A stretch of DNA of 39,262 nucleotides from an uncultured Oscillospiraceae bacterium (GCA_958354085.1 CATWUX010000002.1:1-39262); one strand, 5' to 3'; positions 16,596 to 24,366 are shown, counted from the stretch's first letter. Translations and numbers: made by a program. The notes: generated by a model from the sequence alone, not told the origin.

Positions 16596-17361
16596 GTTCG
16601 AGCAGATCGTCAAAAAATTCAACGTCGGTACACCGGATGAAACCACGCTGTTCGACTCCTTTGACTTCACGGTGGAAAAAGGCGATTTTGTCGCCATCAT
16701 CGGCTCCAACGGCTCGGGGAAAACTACGCTGCTCAATCTGCTGTGCGGCTCGCTCCCGCCGGACGGCGGACGGATCCTTTTTGAAGGACGGGACATCACC
16801 GGCATGAGTGAGCATAAGCGCGCGGCGTTTATCGGGCGTGTGTTTCAGGACCCGCAAAAAGGCACCTGCGGTAACCTGACCGTGATGGAAAACATGGCGC
16901 TCGCTGACAACAAACAGCGTGCTTACGGCCTCGGCCGTGCGGTCAACCGCAAACGGGAGGATTACTACCGGTCGCTGCTGGAGACCTGCGGCATGGGGCT
17001 GGAAAACCGGATGCACATTCCGGTCGGCTCGCTGTCCGGCGGACAGCGGCAGGCACTGGCACTTGTCATCGCGAGCATGACGGACATCGACCTGCTGATT
17101 CTGGACGAACACACCGCCGCGCTCGATCCCAAATCGTCCGAAACCGTTATGCGCCTGACCAATGATCTGGTACGCCGCAAGGGCGTAACCTCGTTGATGG
17201 TCACGCACAATCTGCGATTCGCGCTGGAATACGGCGATCGGCTGGTCATGATGCACGAAGGGCGCAGCGTACTCGACCTGCGCGGCGAAGAAAAAGCCGC
17301 TATCGGTCTGGATACCATCCTTGCCAAATTCAACGAAATCAGCATTGAATGCGGAAACTGA
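16588..17361 (+). CDS. trpZ: Tryptophan-type ABC transporter ATP-binding protein
   Basis: 257-aa ATPase: Walker A GSNGSGKTT, Q-loop region VFQDPQKGTCGNLTV, signature SLSGGQRQALAL, Walker B LLILDEHTAALDP, and the switch His in MVTHNL. GTG 16588 is the start because GGAAGGAGG (16572-16580) lies 7 nt upstream; it overlaps trpY. The DEHTAALDP variant in Walker B is typical of ATPases paired with this kind of permease. It ends the T-box operon; a terminator follows. Confidence 0.92.
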   Translation: MIKFEQIVKKFNVGTPDETTLFDSFDFTVEKGDFVAIIGSNGSGKTTLLNLLCGSLPPDGGRILFEGRDITGMSEHKRAAFIGRVFQDPQKGTCGNLTVMENMALADNKQRAYGLGRAVNRKREDYYRSLLETCGMGLENRMHIPVGSLSGGQRQALALVIASMTDIDLLILDEHTAALDPKSSETVMRLTNDLVRRKGVTSLMVTHNLRFALEYGDRLVMMHEGRSVLDLRGEEKAAIGLDTILAKFNEISIECGN

Positions 17362-17427
17362 CGGCTCTGAAAAAACCGCGTCTGCGTCAATCCATCCTCG
17401 CATATTCTGCGAAATGACAATAAAAAG

Positions 17428-17470
17428 CCAAGGATAGCATACCACAGCCGGTGTGCTATCCTTGGTTCGT
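17428..17470 (+). terminator. Terminator of trpXYZ
   Basis: CCAAGGATAGCATACC (17428-17443) pairs, with one mismatch, with GGTGTGCTATCCTTGG (17450-17465), followed by TTCGTTTATT. From here to 17632 I see only a weaker hairpin (GGGCAATCG with CGGTTGCCC, about 17528-17564). Confidence 0.8.
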
Positions 17471-17632
17471 TTATTATAATCCGGCTTTCGGCGCTTGCAA
17501 CCCAGGCACTTCATGATGCCAGTCCGGGGGCAATCGTCTCTTTTTTTATGTCGGTTGCCCGTAATACCGGCAAGCGGGTGACAAGTGCCAAATTCCCCCT
17601 CTACTTCCGCGCGAAGTTAGGCAGATTTTCGC

Positions 17633-17661
17633 TTGTACTTTCATGGAAAATTGTGTATAAT
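17633..17661 (+). promoter_or_regulatory. Promoter of a candidate small RNA
   Basis: TTGTAC, 17-bp spacer, TATAAT. No start codon with a ribosome site follows for about 200 bp. Confidence 0.6.
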
Positions 17662-17667
17662 AAAAGT

Positions 17668-17817
17668 ATGCTATTCATATAATTTGGGTGGTTGCGCCCT
17701 TTCTCATCGATACCAGTGCGAAACGTATTGGAAATGTTGGAAAAACGCCGTGAGCGTATAATTTCGTTCGTTCAGCGAAAGGTTTCCTATGAAAAATTTC
17801 GCTGAACGTTTTCTTTG
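17668..17817 (+). ncRNA. Candidate structured small RNA, about 150 nt
   Basis: Lies between a good promoter and an intrinsic terminator (CGTTCAGCGAAA 17769-17780 with TTTCGCTGAACG 17797-17808, then TTTTCTTTG), with no plausible protein inside. A short helix GGGTGG/GCGCCC-type element occurs near its 5' end. I could not match it to 6S, SRP, tmRNA or RNase P hallmarks. It may instead be an attenuating leader for the PHP gene that starts at 17880. Confidence 0.35.
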
Positions 17818-17818
17818 T

Positions 17819-17857
17819 GGGAGTAGGTACTCCCGTTGTTCCCGGACACGGTGTCCG
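17819..17857. promoter_or_regulatory. Two tight palindromes before the PHP gene
   Basis: GGGAGTA-GG-TACTCCC (17819-17834) and CGGACAC-G-GTGTCCG (17843-17857), each perfect over 7 bp per arm with only 1-2 central bases. Such short centres suit dimeric protein binding better than RNA hairpins. Confidence 0.35.
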
Positions 17858-17879
17858 TTATTACCTTGGGGGTGTATTT

Positions 17880-18725
17880 GTGGCCTGCGACCTACATTGT
17901 CATACGAAGATTTCCGATGGTTCTCTGGGGATCGAGGAACTGATCGCCATTGCAAAGCGGCGGGGATTATCGGCTATTTCCGTGACAGATCATGACACGA
18001 CCGCTGCGGCAACGCGCGCGGTCATTATCGGCAAGCGCCAGGAGCTGAAGGTGATCCATGGCGTAGAATTCTCGACTTTCGACACGGCGCGCGGGAAAAA
18101 AGCGCATCTGCTGTGCTATCAATGCGACACACCCGACCGTTTGGAAGGGTTGTGCCGCCGCATCGGCGACAGCCGTAAAAAGGCGGCTATGCAAATGGTA
18201 CGCAAAGTGATGCGGTATTATCCCATCACACCGGAGCTCATCGTTCGTTGTGCGACCGGCAGCACCAATGTATACAAACAGCATATCATGCACGCGCTTA
18301 TGGATGCCGGTTACGCCGATACCATTTACGGCGAAATTTATGACAAGCTGTTTGCGCCCGGCCAAGGCGCTGCGCTGGTGGAAACCGAATATCCCGACAC
18401 CCGGGAGGTACTGGACTTGATCCACAGTGCGGGCGGCATCGCCGTGCTGGCGCATCCCGCTTTCTACGGCAATCAGGAGCTGCTGGAGGAATTGACCGGC
18501 AACGGGCTGGACGGCGTTGAGGTTTGGCATCCGGAACACTCCGCCGAAGAAACGGCGCAGCTGCAGGAATTCGCAGAAAAAAACGGTCTGCTGATGACCG
18601 GCGGCAGCGATTTTCACGGCATGTATGCAAAAAAAGCGCGCCCGCTGGGCAGCACGGCTATGGCGGACGAGCATGTACAGGCGCTGTTAGCCTACAAGGA
18701 TAAGCGCCGCCGGCGGAATCCGTAG
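17880..18725 (+). CDS. PHP-domain phosphoesterase (TrpH/RNase AM-like)
   Basis: 281-aa metal-dependent phosphoesterase. PHP motifs: DLHCHTKISDGS (residues 4-15), ISVTDHDT, a middle HGVEF, VLAHPAF, and GGSDFHG near the C-terminus; together they supply the metal-binding His and Asp residues. Relatives hydrolyse 3',5'-bisphosphonucleosides or trim RNA 5' ends. GTG 17880 was chosen because GGGGGTG (17868-17874) is just before it and the catalytic DLHCH then lies at the extreme N-terminus as usual. An upstream in-frame extension would cover the two palindromes. The family is sure; the substrate is inferred. Confidence 0.88.
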   Translation: MACDLHCHTKISDGSLGIEELIAIAKRRGLSAISVTDHDTTAAATRAVIIGKRQELKVIHGVEFSTFDTARGKKAHLLCYQCDTPDRLEGLCRRIGDSRKKAAMQMVRKVMRYYPITPELIVRCATGSTNVYKQHIMHALMDAGYADTIYGEIYDKLFAPGQGAALVETEYPDTREVLDLIHSAGGIAVLAHPAFYGNQELLEELTGNGLDGVEVWHPEHSAEETAQLQEFAEKNGLLMTGGSDFHGMYAKKARPLGSTAMADEHVQALLAYKDKRRRRNP

Positions 18726-18809
18726 AGATCGCGATATAAAAATTTGCGGACAAACCGGTTCTGCAAGCTTTTTGGACAACATATACTAGGACGGAAAGGA
18801 CGATATTCC

Positions 18810-19058
18810 ATGCAGCATCAATACAAAACCAAAGGCGTCTGTTCGCGCAGCATAACCTTCGATCTGGAGGACGGTATCGTCAAAAACGTGCGCTTTGACG
18901 GCGGCTGCAGCGGCAACAGTCAGGGCGTCGCACGGCTGGTGGAGGGTATGACCGCCGAGGAGGCGATCCGCCGCCTTTCCGGCATCCGCTGCGGGTTTAA
19001 ACCTACCTCTTGCCCGGACCAGCTGGCAGTTGCCCTCACGCAGGCGCTGCAAAAATAA
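18810..19058 (+). CDS. TSCPD domain protein (TIGR03905 type)
   Basis: 82-aa protein. MQHQYKTKGVCSRSITFDLE opens it, GGCSGNSQGVARLVEGM is in the middle, and GIRCGFKPTSCPDQLA carries the name-giving TSCPD motif near the C-terminus. The domain also occurs at the end of B12-dependent ribonucleotide reductases; stand-alone copies are common in Clostridia, with unknown function. The conserved cysteines (in CS, GGCSG, RCG, SCPD) suggest a metal or iron-sulphur site. ATG 18810 follows GGAAAGGA. The next gene starts 60 bp downstream and may be cotranscribed. Confidence 0.85.
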   Translation: MQHQYKTKGVCSRSITFDLEDGIVKNVRFDGGCSGNSQGVARLVEGMTAEEAIRRLSGIRCGFKPTSCPDQLAVALTQALQK

Positions 19059-19118
19059 AAGCGGGAACACAAAGGCACTTTTTTCACGGAAATGCGAAAC
19101 GGAAAGGTGTGAACGGAG

Positions 19119-19667
19119 ATGGACGATAGCGATATGAAAATTGCCGGCGATTCCTTCGGCAACGCATCCGGCACAATACGGGACAGCGCAGAACAAACCG
19201 CGCGTTTGCTGGAACATCACAAAAACAACGGCAACCTGAGCCGGGCACGGCGCCTCGGCGCCATCATGGCGGACAGCGTATCGGCCATCGAAGGCGATGC
19301 TCCCGAACAGGACAGCGCTTTGCTGACGCAGCGGCGCATCCTGCTGGCCTTTGCCGTTGAGGTTGGTCTGGAATGTTTTTTGCCGGACAGTCTGGTCGCG
19401 CAAACGGCGCAGAACATCTTTTACAATACGCTGCATACGACCGCCCCGGCATTTTACGATGACCTGCAGGAATCCGGCGCGTTCTCCTTCTATTATTTGT
19501 GCGTCCGCGACGGACGGCAGGTGGAAAAGCGCGTTGGCGAGACCTTCGCCTCCCTATGCGGTCATACGGGCGACGCCGCCTTTGCCCGCACAGGCGAGCA
19601 GCTGTATGTCCGGTTTATTGCGGAAGTGCAATCCACCGCCGATTCTCTTGGATTTATCTGGGACTGA
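19119..19667 (+). CDS. Hypothetical protein, 182 aa
   Basis: Soluble, mostly helical-looking protein, with no signal peptide or membrane span. It starts MDDSDMKIAGDSFGNASGTI; the second half contains QNIFYNTLHTTAPAFYDDLQ and FSFYYLCVRDG. I do not recognise the family. It follows the TSCPD gene by 60 bp and is preceded by GAAAGGTG and CGGAG, so it is probably translated. Codon use matches the neighbours, so it appears native. Confidence 0.6.
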   Translation: MDDSDMKIAGDSFGNASGTIRDSAEQTARLLEHHKNNGNLSRARRLGAIMADSVSAIEGDAPEQDSALLTQRRILLAFAVEVGLECFLPDSLVAQTAQNIFYNTLHTTAPAFYDDLQESGAFSFYYLCVRDGRQVEKRVGETFASLCGHTGDAAFARTGEQLYVRFIAEVQSTADSLGFIWD

Positions 19668-19697
19668 GCAAAACGCGCGGCGAATCTCTTTCCCTAC

Positions 19698-19726
19698 TTG
19701 ACAATTGTCGAAAAAGCGTGTATGCT
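19698..19726 (+). promoter_or_regulatory. Promoter of the TPP riboswitch transcript
   Basis: TTGACA, 17-bp spacer, TATGCT. Confidence 0.75.
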
Positions 19727-19756
19727 TTGTAGTGCGAAATCCGTTACAAAACAAAC

Positions 19757-19839
19757 AAGGGGTGCTGGCGGCTGCCGGCTGAGAGGAAGCATGGCTTCTA
19801 ACCCTATACCTGATCCGGATAATGCCGGCGGAGGGATGT
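19757..19839 (+). promoter_or_regulatory. TPP riboswitch (THI element)
   Basis: Conserved elements in order: AAGGGGTGC (19757-19765), CTGAGAGGAAGC (19779-19790), ACCCTATACCTGATCCGG and ATAATGCCGGCGGAGGGA. These are the THI-box core sequences that bind thiamine pyrophosphate. With TPP bound, the terminator downstream should form and shut off the thiamine transporter gene. Confidence 0.95.
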
Positions 19840-19887
19840 TTTATAAAGACAGATCGTGCGCTCGGCGCGCGTTACCTGTATCTTTTG

Positions 19888-19920
19888 AGCCCCTCCACCA
19901 ACACGTGGAGGGGCTTTTTG
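19888..19920 (+). terminator. Terminator of the TPP riboswitch
   Basis: AGCCCCTCCAC (19888-19898) with GTGGAGGGGCT (19905-19915), then TTTTT. It is the expression platform between the aptamer and thiT. Confidence 0.85.
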
Positions 19921-20030
19921 GATGCTGTTTTTTAAAAAACGGCATCACATCACCGGGGTTTGTGGCGTAATAGCGGAAAACGCAATGATACAATCGGCAG
20001 CCCTGCTGCCAACAGAAAGGACGAATCCCT

Positions 20031-21053
20031 ATGCGCAACAAAACCACCCTACGTCTCACGGAAAGCGCGCTCATGCTTGCTTTCGCCACGGTGCTCAGCC
20101 TGATCGCCATCGTGCAGCTTCCCTATGGCGGCAGCATCACCGCATGCAGTATGCTTCCGATCCTGCTCATCGCCTATCGTCACGGCACAGTCTGGGGCGT
20201 TTTCACCGGTCTGGCCTATGGCGTGATGCAGCTTTTGCTCGGCATGAACAATCTGACCTACGGCACCTCCATCGGCGCGGTCGCCGCCATTCTGCTGCTG
20301 GATTATCTCATTGCTTTCGCCTGTCTCGGCTTAGGCGGCGTGTTCCGCAAGGTGTTTCCGCAGCAGAGCAGCGCTCTGGTGGCCGGCACCGTTCTCGCCA
20401 GCATTGCACGGTACATTTGCCACGTTATTTCCGGCTGCACCGTCTGGGCGGGCGTCTCCATCCCGGACAAGGACGGCTTGATCTTCTCGCTGGCGTACAA
20501 CGCCACCTATATGCTGCCGGAAATGCTGGTCACGATCGTCGGCGCGCTGTATCTTTCCAAGGTGCTGGATTTCCGGGCGGAAACCATCACCCGCGCACAG
20601 CCGCAGCAGCCGAAAGCGGATCTGGCGATCCTGCTGGGCGGTCTGGGCAAGGTGCTGTTAGCCGCTGCAGCGGTTTACGATATTGTCGCCGTGTTCAGCG
20701 CCATACAAATCGGCAGCGGCTTTGATATTACGCTGCTCGCACAGGTGAATTGGATGCGGTTCGGCATCGTCACCGTTGTCGGCATCGTGTTGGGGGCGGC
20801 GCTGCTGTTCGCCGCTTCGCGTGTACCGGCGGATCATCCGCTGAAGCTCAAAGGCTTGTTCACGGCTCTGCCGTTCGCGGCCGTGATCGCTGCCGCCGGA
20901 TTTGACGTGTGGTTTATCGTCAACCTGTTCCGTACCGAAACCGAACCGTTCACGGCGGAAACGTGGGCAACCGTTCTGTTGCCGGCGCTGTGCGTCGTCG
21001 CCGCCGCCGTACTGGTCGTGCTGCGCTACCGGCACAAGAAGAAAAACGCTTAA
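20031..21053 (+). CDS. thiT: ThiT-type thiamine transporter (ECF S component), extended
   Basis: Membrane protein that captures thiamine for an energy-coupling-factor transporter (EcfA, EcfA', EcfT encoded elsewhere). The N-terminal part (about residues 1-190) looks like ThiT: MLAFATVLSLIAIVQLPYGG, GTVWGVFTGLAYGVMQLLLG, and the Trp/Tyr-rich thiamine site around HVISGCTVWAG and YNATYMLPEM. At 340 aa it is far longer than the usual 170-200 aa; the extra C-terminal part adds about four membrane spans. ATG 20031 follows GAAAGGA. The TPP riboswitch supports the thiamine assignment. Confidence 0.88.
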   Translation: MRNKTTLRLTESALMLAFATVLSLIAIVQLPYGGSITACSMLPILLIAYRHGTVWGVFTGLAYGVMQLLLGMNNLTYGTSIGAVAAILLLDYLIAFACLGLGGVFRKVFPQQSSALVAGTVLASIARYICHVISGCTVWAGVSIPDKDGLIFSLAYNATYMLPEMLVTIVGALYLSKVLDFRAETITRAQPQQPKADLAILLGGLGKVLLAAAAVYDIVAVFSAIQIGSGFDITLLAQVNWMRFGIVTVVGIVLGAALLFAASRVPADHPLKLKGLFTALPFAAVIAAAGFDVWFIVNLFRTETEPFTAETWATVLLPALCVVAAAVLVVLRYRHKKKNA

Positions 21054-21067
21054 TCCTGTTGCAGGCA

Positions 21068-21105
21068 AAGAGGGCGGGCAGTTCGTACGAACTGCCCGCC
21101 CTCTT
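21068..21105. terminator. Perfect palindromic bidirectional terminator
   Basis: A 38-bp perfect palindrome: arm AAGAGGGCGGGCAGTTCGT and its exact complement. It sits between the convergent thiT and trmL genes. Confidence 0.8.
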
Positions 21106-21106
21106 G

Positions 21107-21607
21107 TTAATCATCATATTGCGTCAGATGTCCCTGCGTGCGCAGCGCGGGATACCCCCACTGCCGCAGCACCTCATACACGCCGACCGCCACGCTGTTG
21201 GACAGGTTGAGCGACCGCGCCGTGTCATCGTCGAGCATTGGCAGTCGCACACACCGCTCCGGGTTCTCATGCAGCAGTGCCTCGGGCAGCCCCGCCGTCT
21301 CCTTGCCAAACACCAAATACGCGCCGTCCGGATATGTCATATCGGAATGGATATGCTTGGCTTTGGTAGAAAAATAGAAATAGGGGCCGTTCGTTTTCGC
21401 AAAAAAATCGGCCAGACTGTCATAGTAAGTAATGTCCAGCAAATGCCAATAATCCAGCCCGGCACGTTTGAGCTTTTTATCGTCAATCGTAAACCCCATC
21501 GGCTTTACCAAATGCAGCCGCGCGCCGGTGGCGGCACAGGTACGGCTGATATTGCCGGTGTTCTGCGGAATTTCCGGCTCCACCAGCACAATATTGAGTT
21601 GCGGCAT
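21107..21607 (-). CDS. trmL: tRNA (cytidine/uridine-34-2'-O)-methyltransferase
   Basis: 166-aa SPOUT-class knot methyltransferase that modifies the wobble base of leucine tRNAs with SAM. Motif 1 is at the start (NIVLVEPEIPQNTGNISRTC), motif 2 is LVFGKETAGLP, and motif 3 is RSLNLSNSVAVGVYEVLRQ. The length is standard for TrmL (YibK). Start ATG 21607 is 13 nt after GAAAGGG. It lies upstream of no other gene and ends at the shared terminator. Confidence 0.95.
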   Translation of the reverse strand: MPQLNIVLVEPEIPQNTGNISRTCAATGARLHLVKPMGFTIDDKKLKRAGLDYWHLLDITYYDSLADFFAKTNGPYFYFSTKAKHIHSDMTYPDGAYLVFGKETAGLPEALLHENPERCVRLPMLDDDTARSLNLSNSVAVGVYEVLRQWGYPALRTQGHLTQYDD

Positions 21608-21651
21608 AGGTTTTTGTCGTCCCTTTCATATGCGGAAATTCCGGCGAAAAT

Positions 21652-22557
21652 TCACGCCTGCGCCGCCTTCCATGCGGCATAGGTCGGCAGCTCAGCGGAT
21701 GTGATCGTCACGTCGGTGAGCGGCTTTTGCGCCTCGTCGGTTTTCAGCGCCGCAATCGCATCCACGATCTCCATGCCGGAAATGACCTGTCCAAACACCG
21801 TGCTGCCGCCGATCTGGCGGAAGGCACCGTCAAAGGCCAGATTTCCGCCATAGGTTTCATAATACTTCCAAACCTTCTCCGGCACCTTTTCCGGATCGGT
21901 AATCTGCCCGTACTGCGCCGCAAAAAACGCGTCAAACGTCGGGTACTGCGCGGCAAGCTCCGCCTGATGCCGGTCATAAACCGTTTGATAGTAACCACGC
22001 GCTTCCTCGGCGTTGGCCAGGTGGTCCGCATAGGCTTGTTCCGTCTCTTTACGCACGTCCGCGCACAGAGCCGGCAGACGGGTGTTGATAAAAAACTGGC
22101 TGCCGTTGCTGTCCGGCGCGTCGCTTGCCATGGCCACCGCACCGCGCAGGTTCAGAAGCTGATCGCTGAACTCATCGGCAAAAGGCGTACCAGACGCACT
22201 TTCGCCGCCCAGACCCGTTCCGGTCGGATCGCCGCTTTGGATCCGCGTATCCGCTTCCACACGATGGAAAAGCAGATTGTTATAATAGCCGCTTCGGATC
22301 AGACGTTGAAAATTGTCCACGGCTTTTGGTGCGACCTCGGGGAACAAGCGAATCACAATATCGCCCAGCGACGTATGCAGCACCGCGATCGTGTCATCTG
22401 CGTTCGGCAGCTGCAGCTGTTCGGGCTGTTCAAGCGGTGCCGCCGAGCTCGCCGGCGCGGAACTTCCGCCCATCCACGGCACATCACGGCAGCCGCCCAG
22501 GCACATCAGCAGCGACGCCGCACACACGACAACGAATATACGCTTTTTCCTGTTCAT
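21652..22557 (-). CDS. Cyclophilin-type peptidyl-prolyl isomerase, lipoprotein
   Basis: 301 aa, with signal and lipobox LMCLGGC near residue 23, a linker, then a cyclophilin domain (from VLHTSLGDIVIRLFPEVAPK, with FHRV, IQSGDPTGTGLGG, SNGSQFFIN, then TVFGQVISGMEIVDAI). It catalyses cis-trans isomerisation of prolyl bonds outside the membrane. Between SQFFIN and the end there is a helical insertion of about 70 residues absent from minimal cyclophilins. IQSGDP replaces the usual IQGGDP. It is the first of three adjacent cyclophilin genes in the same direction. AGGAGG precedes the ATG. Confidence 0.9.
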   Translation of the reverse strand: MNRKKRIFVVVCAASLLMCLGGCRDVPWMGGSSAPASSAAPLEQPEQLQLPNADDTIAVLHTSLGDIVIRLFPEVAPKAVDNFQRLIRSGYYNNLLFHRVEADTRIQSGDPTGTGLGGESASGTPFADEFSDQLLNLRGAVAMASDAPDSNGSQFFINTRLPALCADVRKETEQAYADHLANAEEARGYYQTVYDRHQAELAAQYPTFDAFFAAQYGQITDPEKVPEKVWKYYETYGGNLAFDGAFRQIGGSTVFGQVISGMEIVDAIAALKTDEAQKPLTDVTITSAELPTYAAWKAAQA

Positions 22558-22630
22558 CGCAACCTCCTGTCTCTTCCGGTGCTCCCGTGTACGGAAAACA
22601 CCTCATACGACTGTTTGGCGGTTATGCAGC

Positions 22631-23488
22631 TTATCCCGCGTAAGGGACAAAGGTGATGGACGTAATCGTGACCGCTTCAAGGGGCTTGTCATTGTCATCG
22701 GTCTTCACCGCGGCGATCGCGTCTACCACGTCCATGCCCTCCACGACCTGCCCGAACACCGTGTGCCCGCCGGTCATGCGCCACGCGCCGTCCAGATGCA
22801 GATTACCGCCGGTTTTGGCGTACACCTCGAACACCTCGTCCGGAATGTTCGCCGGGTCGGCGGGCGTGGTGCCGTACTGCCTTTCAAACAGTTCTTCCCA
22901 ATTGCTGTATTGCTTGGAATACTGCGCTTTGATCTGCTCCTTGGCCGCCAGATAATTATCCAGCGTCTCCTGCTGCGCCGCTTTCAGCTCCGCAGCGGTT
23001 TTGCCGGACGGGCCGGCCTGATTGATAAAGAACTGGCTGCCGTTGGTATTCGGTCCGGCGTTTGCCATCACCAGAGAACCGCGCAGATTCAGCAGCTTTT
23101 TATCAAATTCGTCTTCAAAATCCTTGCCGGTATAGCTTTCGCCGCCGGCGCCGGTGCCTTCGGGATCACCGCCCTGGATCATAAACCCTTCGATCACACG
23201 GTGAAACGTCACGCCGTTGTAATAGCCCTTTTCCGCCAGCTTGCGGAAATTTTCCACTGCCTTGGGCGCAGCCTCCGGGAAAAAGCGGAACGTGATCGTC
23301 CCCATGCTGGTCTCCATCACCGCAACCTCTTCGCCGGCCGCCGGCTTTTCCAGCTGGAATCCGACCTTTTTGTCCGTATACACATCCGTCGCTGTGTTCA
23401 ACTGCACTTCTTTCTTGCAGCCGCCCAGCATGGCGGCCAGCAACAGTACAGAAACTGCCATCGCGGCAGCGCGATAACCATATTTCAT
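22631..23488 (-). CDS. Cyclophilin-type peptidyl-prolyl isomerase, lipoprotein
   Basis: 285 aa from ATG 23488; signal sequence with lipobox AAMLGGC. Cyclophilin domain: METSMGTITFRFFPEAAPKA, FHRVIEGFMIQGGDPEGTG, NTNGSQFFIN, TVFGQVVEGMDVVDAIAAVK. The catalytic Arg of FHR and the GGDP and NGSQFFI signatures are intact. It carries the same type of internal helical insertion as the 21652 gene, so the two are paralogues. The longer frame from 23530 lacks a ribosome site; ATG 23488 follows AAAGGA at moderate distance and begins a proper signal peptide. Confidence 0.9.
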   Translation of the reverse strand: MKYGYRAAAMAVSVLLLAAMLGGCKKEVQLNTATDVYTDKKVGFQLEKPAAGEEVAVMETSMGTITFRFFPEAAPKAVENFRKLAEKGYYNGVTFHRVIEGFMIQGGDPEGTGAGGESYTGKDFEDEFDKKLLNLRGSLVMANAGPNTNGSQFFINQAGPSGKTAAELKAAQQETLDNYLAAKEQIKAQYSKQYSNWEELFERQYGTTPADPANIPDEVFEVYAKTGGNLHLDGAWRMTGGHTVFGQVVEGMDVVDAIAAVKTDDNDKPLEAVTITSITFVPYAG

Positions 23489-23582
23489 CTCGGCATAATT
23501 CCTTTCTGTCATCCGAAAATCGTGCAGCAACAGCCCGCTTTTGTCGCCGCAATAATACTTGTTGTATATTGCAGAAGTCGCA

Positions 23583-24179
23583 TTACCCTTCGTATTCTAC
23601 CACGTCGATCGACGAGATAGTCACATCCTCCAACGGCATATCGCTCCGGTCGGTTTTCACCGCCGCGATCGCGTCCACAACATCCATGCCCGCGAACACC
23701 TGTCCGAACACGCTGTGCCGGAAATCGAGGTGCGGCGTGCCGCCGACAGCCGCATAATTTTCCACGGTCTGTTCCGGGTAGCTGTCGGGGATCTGCTTCA
23801 TCTGTCCAAGCAGATTCGCGGAAACCGTCTTGGCCTGTACGATAAAGAACTGACTGCCGTTGGTATTCGGCCCGGCGTTCGCCATGGACAGCGCGCCGCG
23901 CAGATTATGCAGATCGGGGTGGAATTCGTCCCGGAAGCTGCCGCCCCAGATGCTTTCGCCGCCGGTACCGTTGCCGCGCGGATCGCCGCCCTGGATCATA
24001 AAATCATTGATAACGCGGTGGAATTTCAGACCGTCATAATAACCGTTTTTGGCATGGGTTGTAAAATTCTCCACCGTTTTCGGCGTATATTCCGGAAACA
24101 GGCGAATCGAAATATCGCCCATGGAGGTATGCATGATCGCTACGAGATCGCCTTTGACAGGCATCGCCAGTTGATTCAT
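23583..24179 (-). CDS. Cyclophilin-type peptidyl-prolyl isomerase, cytosolic
   Basis: 198 aa with no signal peptide. Complete cyclophilin core: IMHTSMGDISIRLFPEYTPK, FHRVINDFMIQGGDPRGNG, NTNGSQFFIV, SVFGQVFAGMDVVDAIAAVK. Only a short insertion is present, so this may be the ancestral form for the two lipoprotein copies downstream. AAAGGAGACGCGTT precedes the ATG. It is separated from proS by the repeat region, and the three isomerase genes are spaced by only about 70-95 bp. Confidence 0.92.
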   Translation of the reverse strand: MNQLAMPVKGDLVAIMHTSMGDISIRLFPEYTPKTVENFTTHAKNGYYDGLKFHRVINDFMIQGGDPRGNGTGGESIWGGSFRDEFHPDLHNLRGALSMANAGPNTNGSQFFIVQAKTVSANLLGQMKQIPDSYPEQTVENYAAVGGTPHLDFRHSVFGQVFAGMDVVDAIAAVKTDRSDMPLEDVTISSIDVVEYEG

Positions 24180-24230
24180 AACGCGTCTCCTTTAAAATGA
24201 AAATATCGTCTTTGTGCATCGGCTCACACG

Positions 24231-24272
24231 CCGACAGGGCTTTTTCCGTACTAAAGAAAGCTCCGGGGGAGC
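24231..24272. repeat. 42-bp direct repeat, copy 1
   Basis: Starts CCGACAGGGCTTTTTC and ends AAAGAAAGCTCCGGGGGAGC. It differs from copy 2 (24325-24366) by one base. The period is 94 bp. Confidence 0.9.
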
Positions 24273-24324
24273 ATCCGCCGGCGAAAAAGACCGTTGCCGC
24301 CTTAGCGGCAGGAGGCGTTTCGCG

Positions 24325-24366
24325 CCGACAGGGCTTTTTCAGTACTAAAGAAAGCTCCGGGGGAGC
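24325..24366. repeat. 42-bp direct repeat, copy 2
   Basis: Same unit as copy 1, with A instead of C in TTTTTCAGTAC. Its right end is part of the long hairpin at the proS 3' end. Confidence 0.9.

Noticed and set aside
17528..17564. GGGCAATCG/CGGTTGCCC hairpin as a possible riboswitch or tRNA
   Set aside because: No cloverleaf, no conserved riboswitch core, and no promoter placed to transcribe it.
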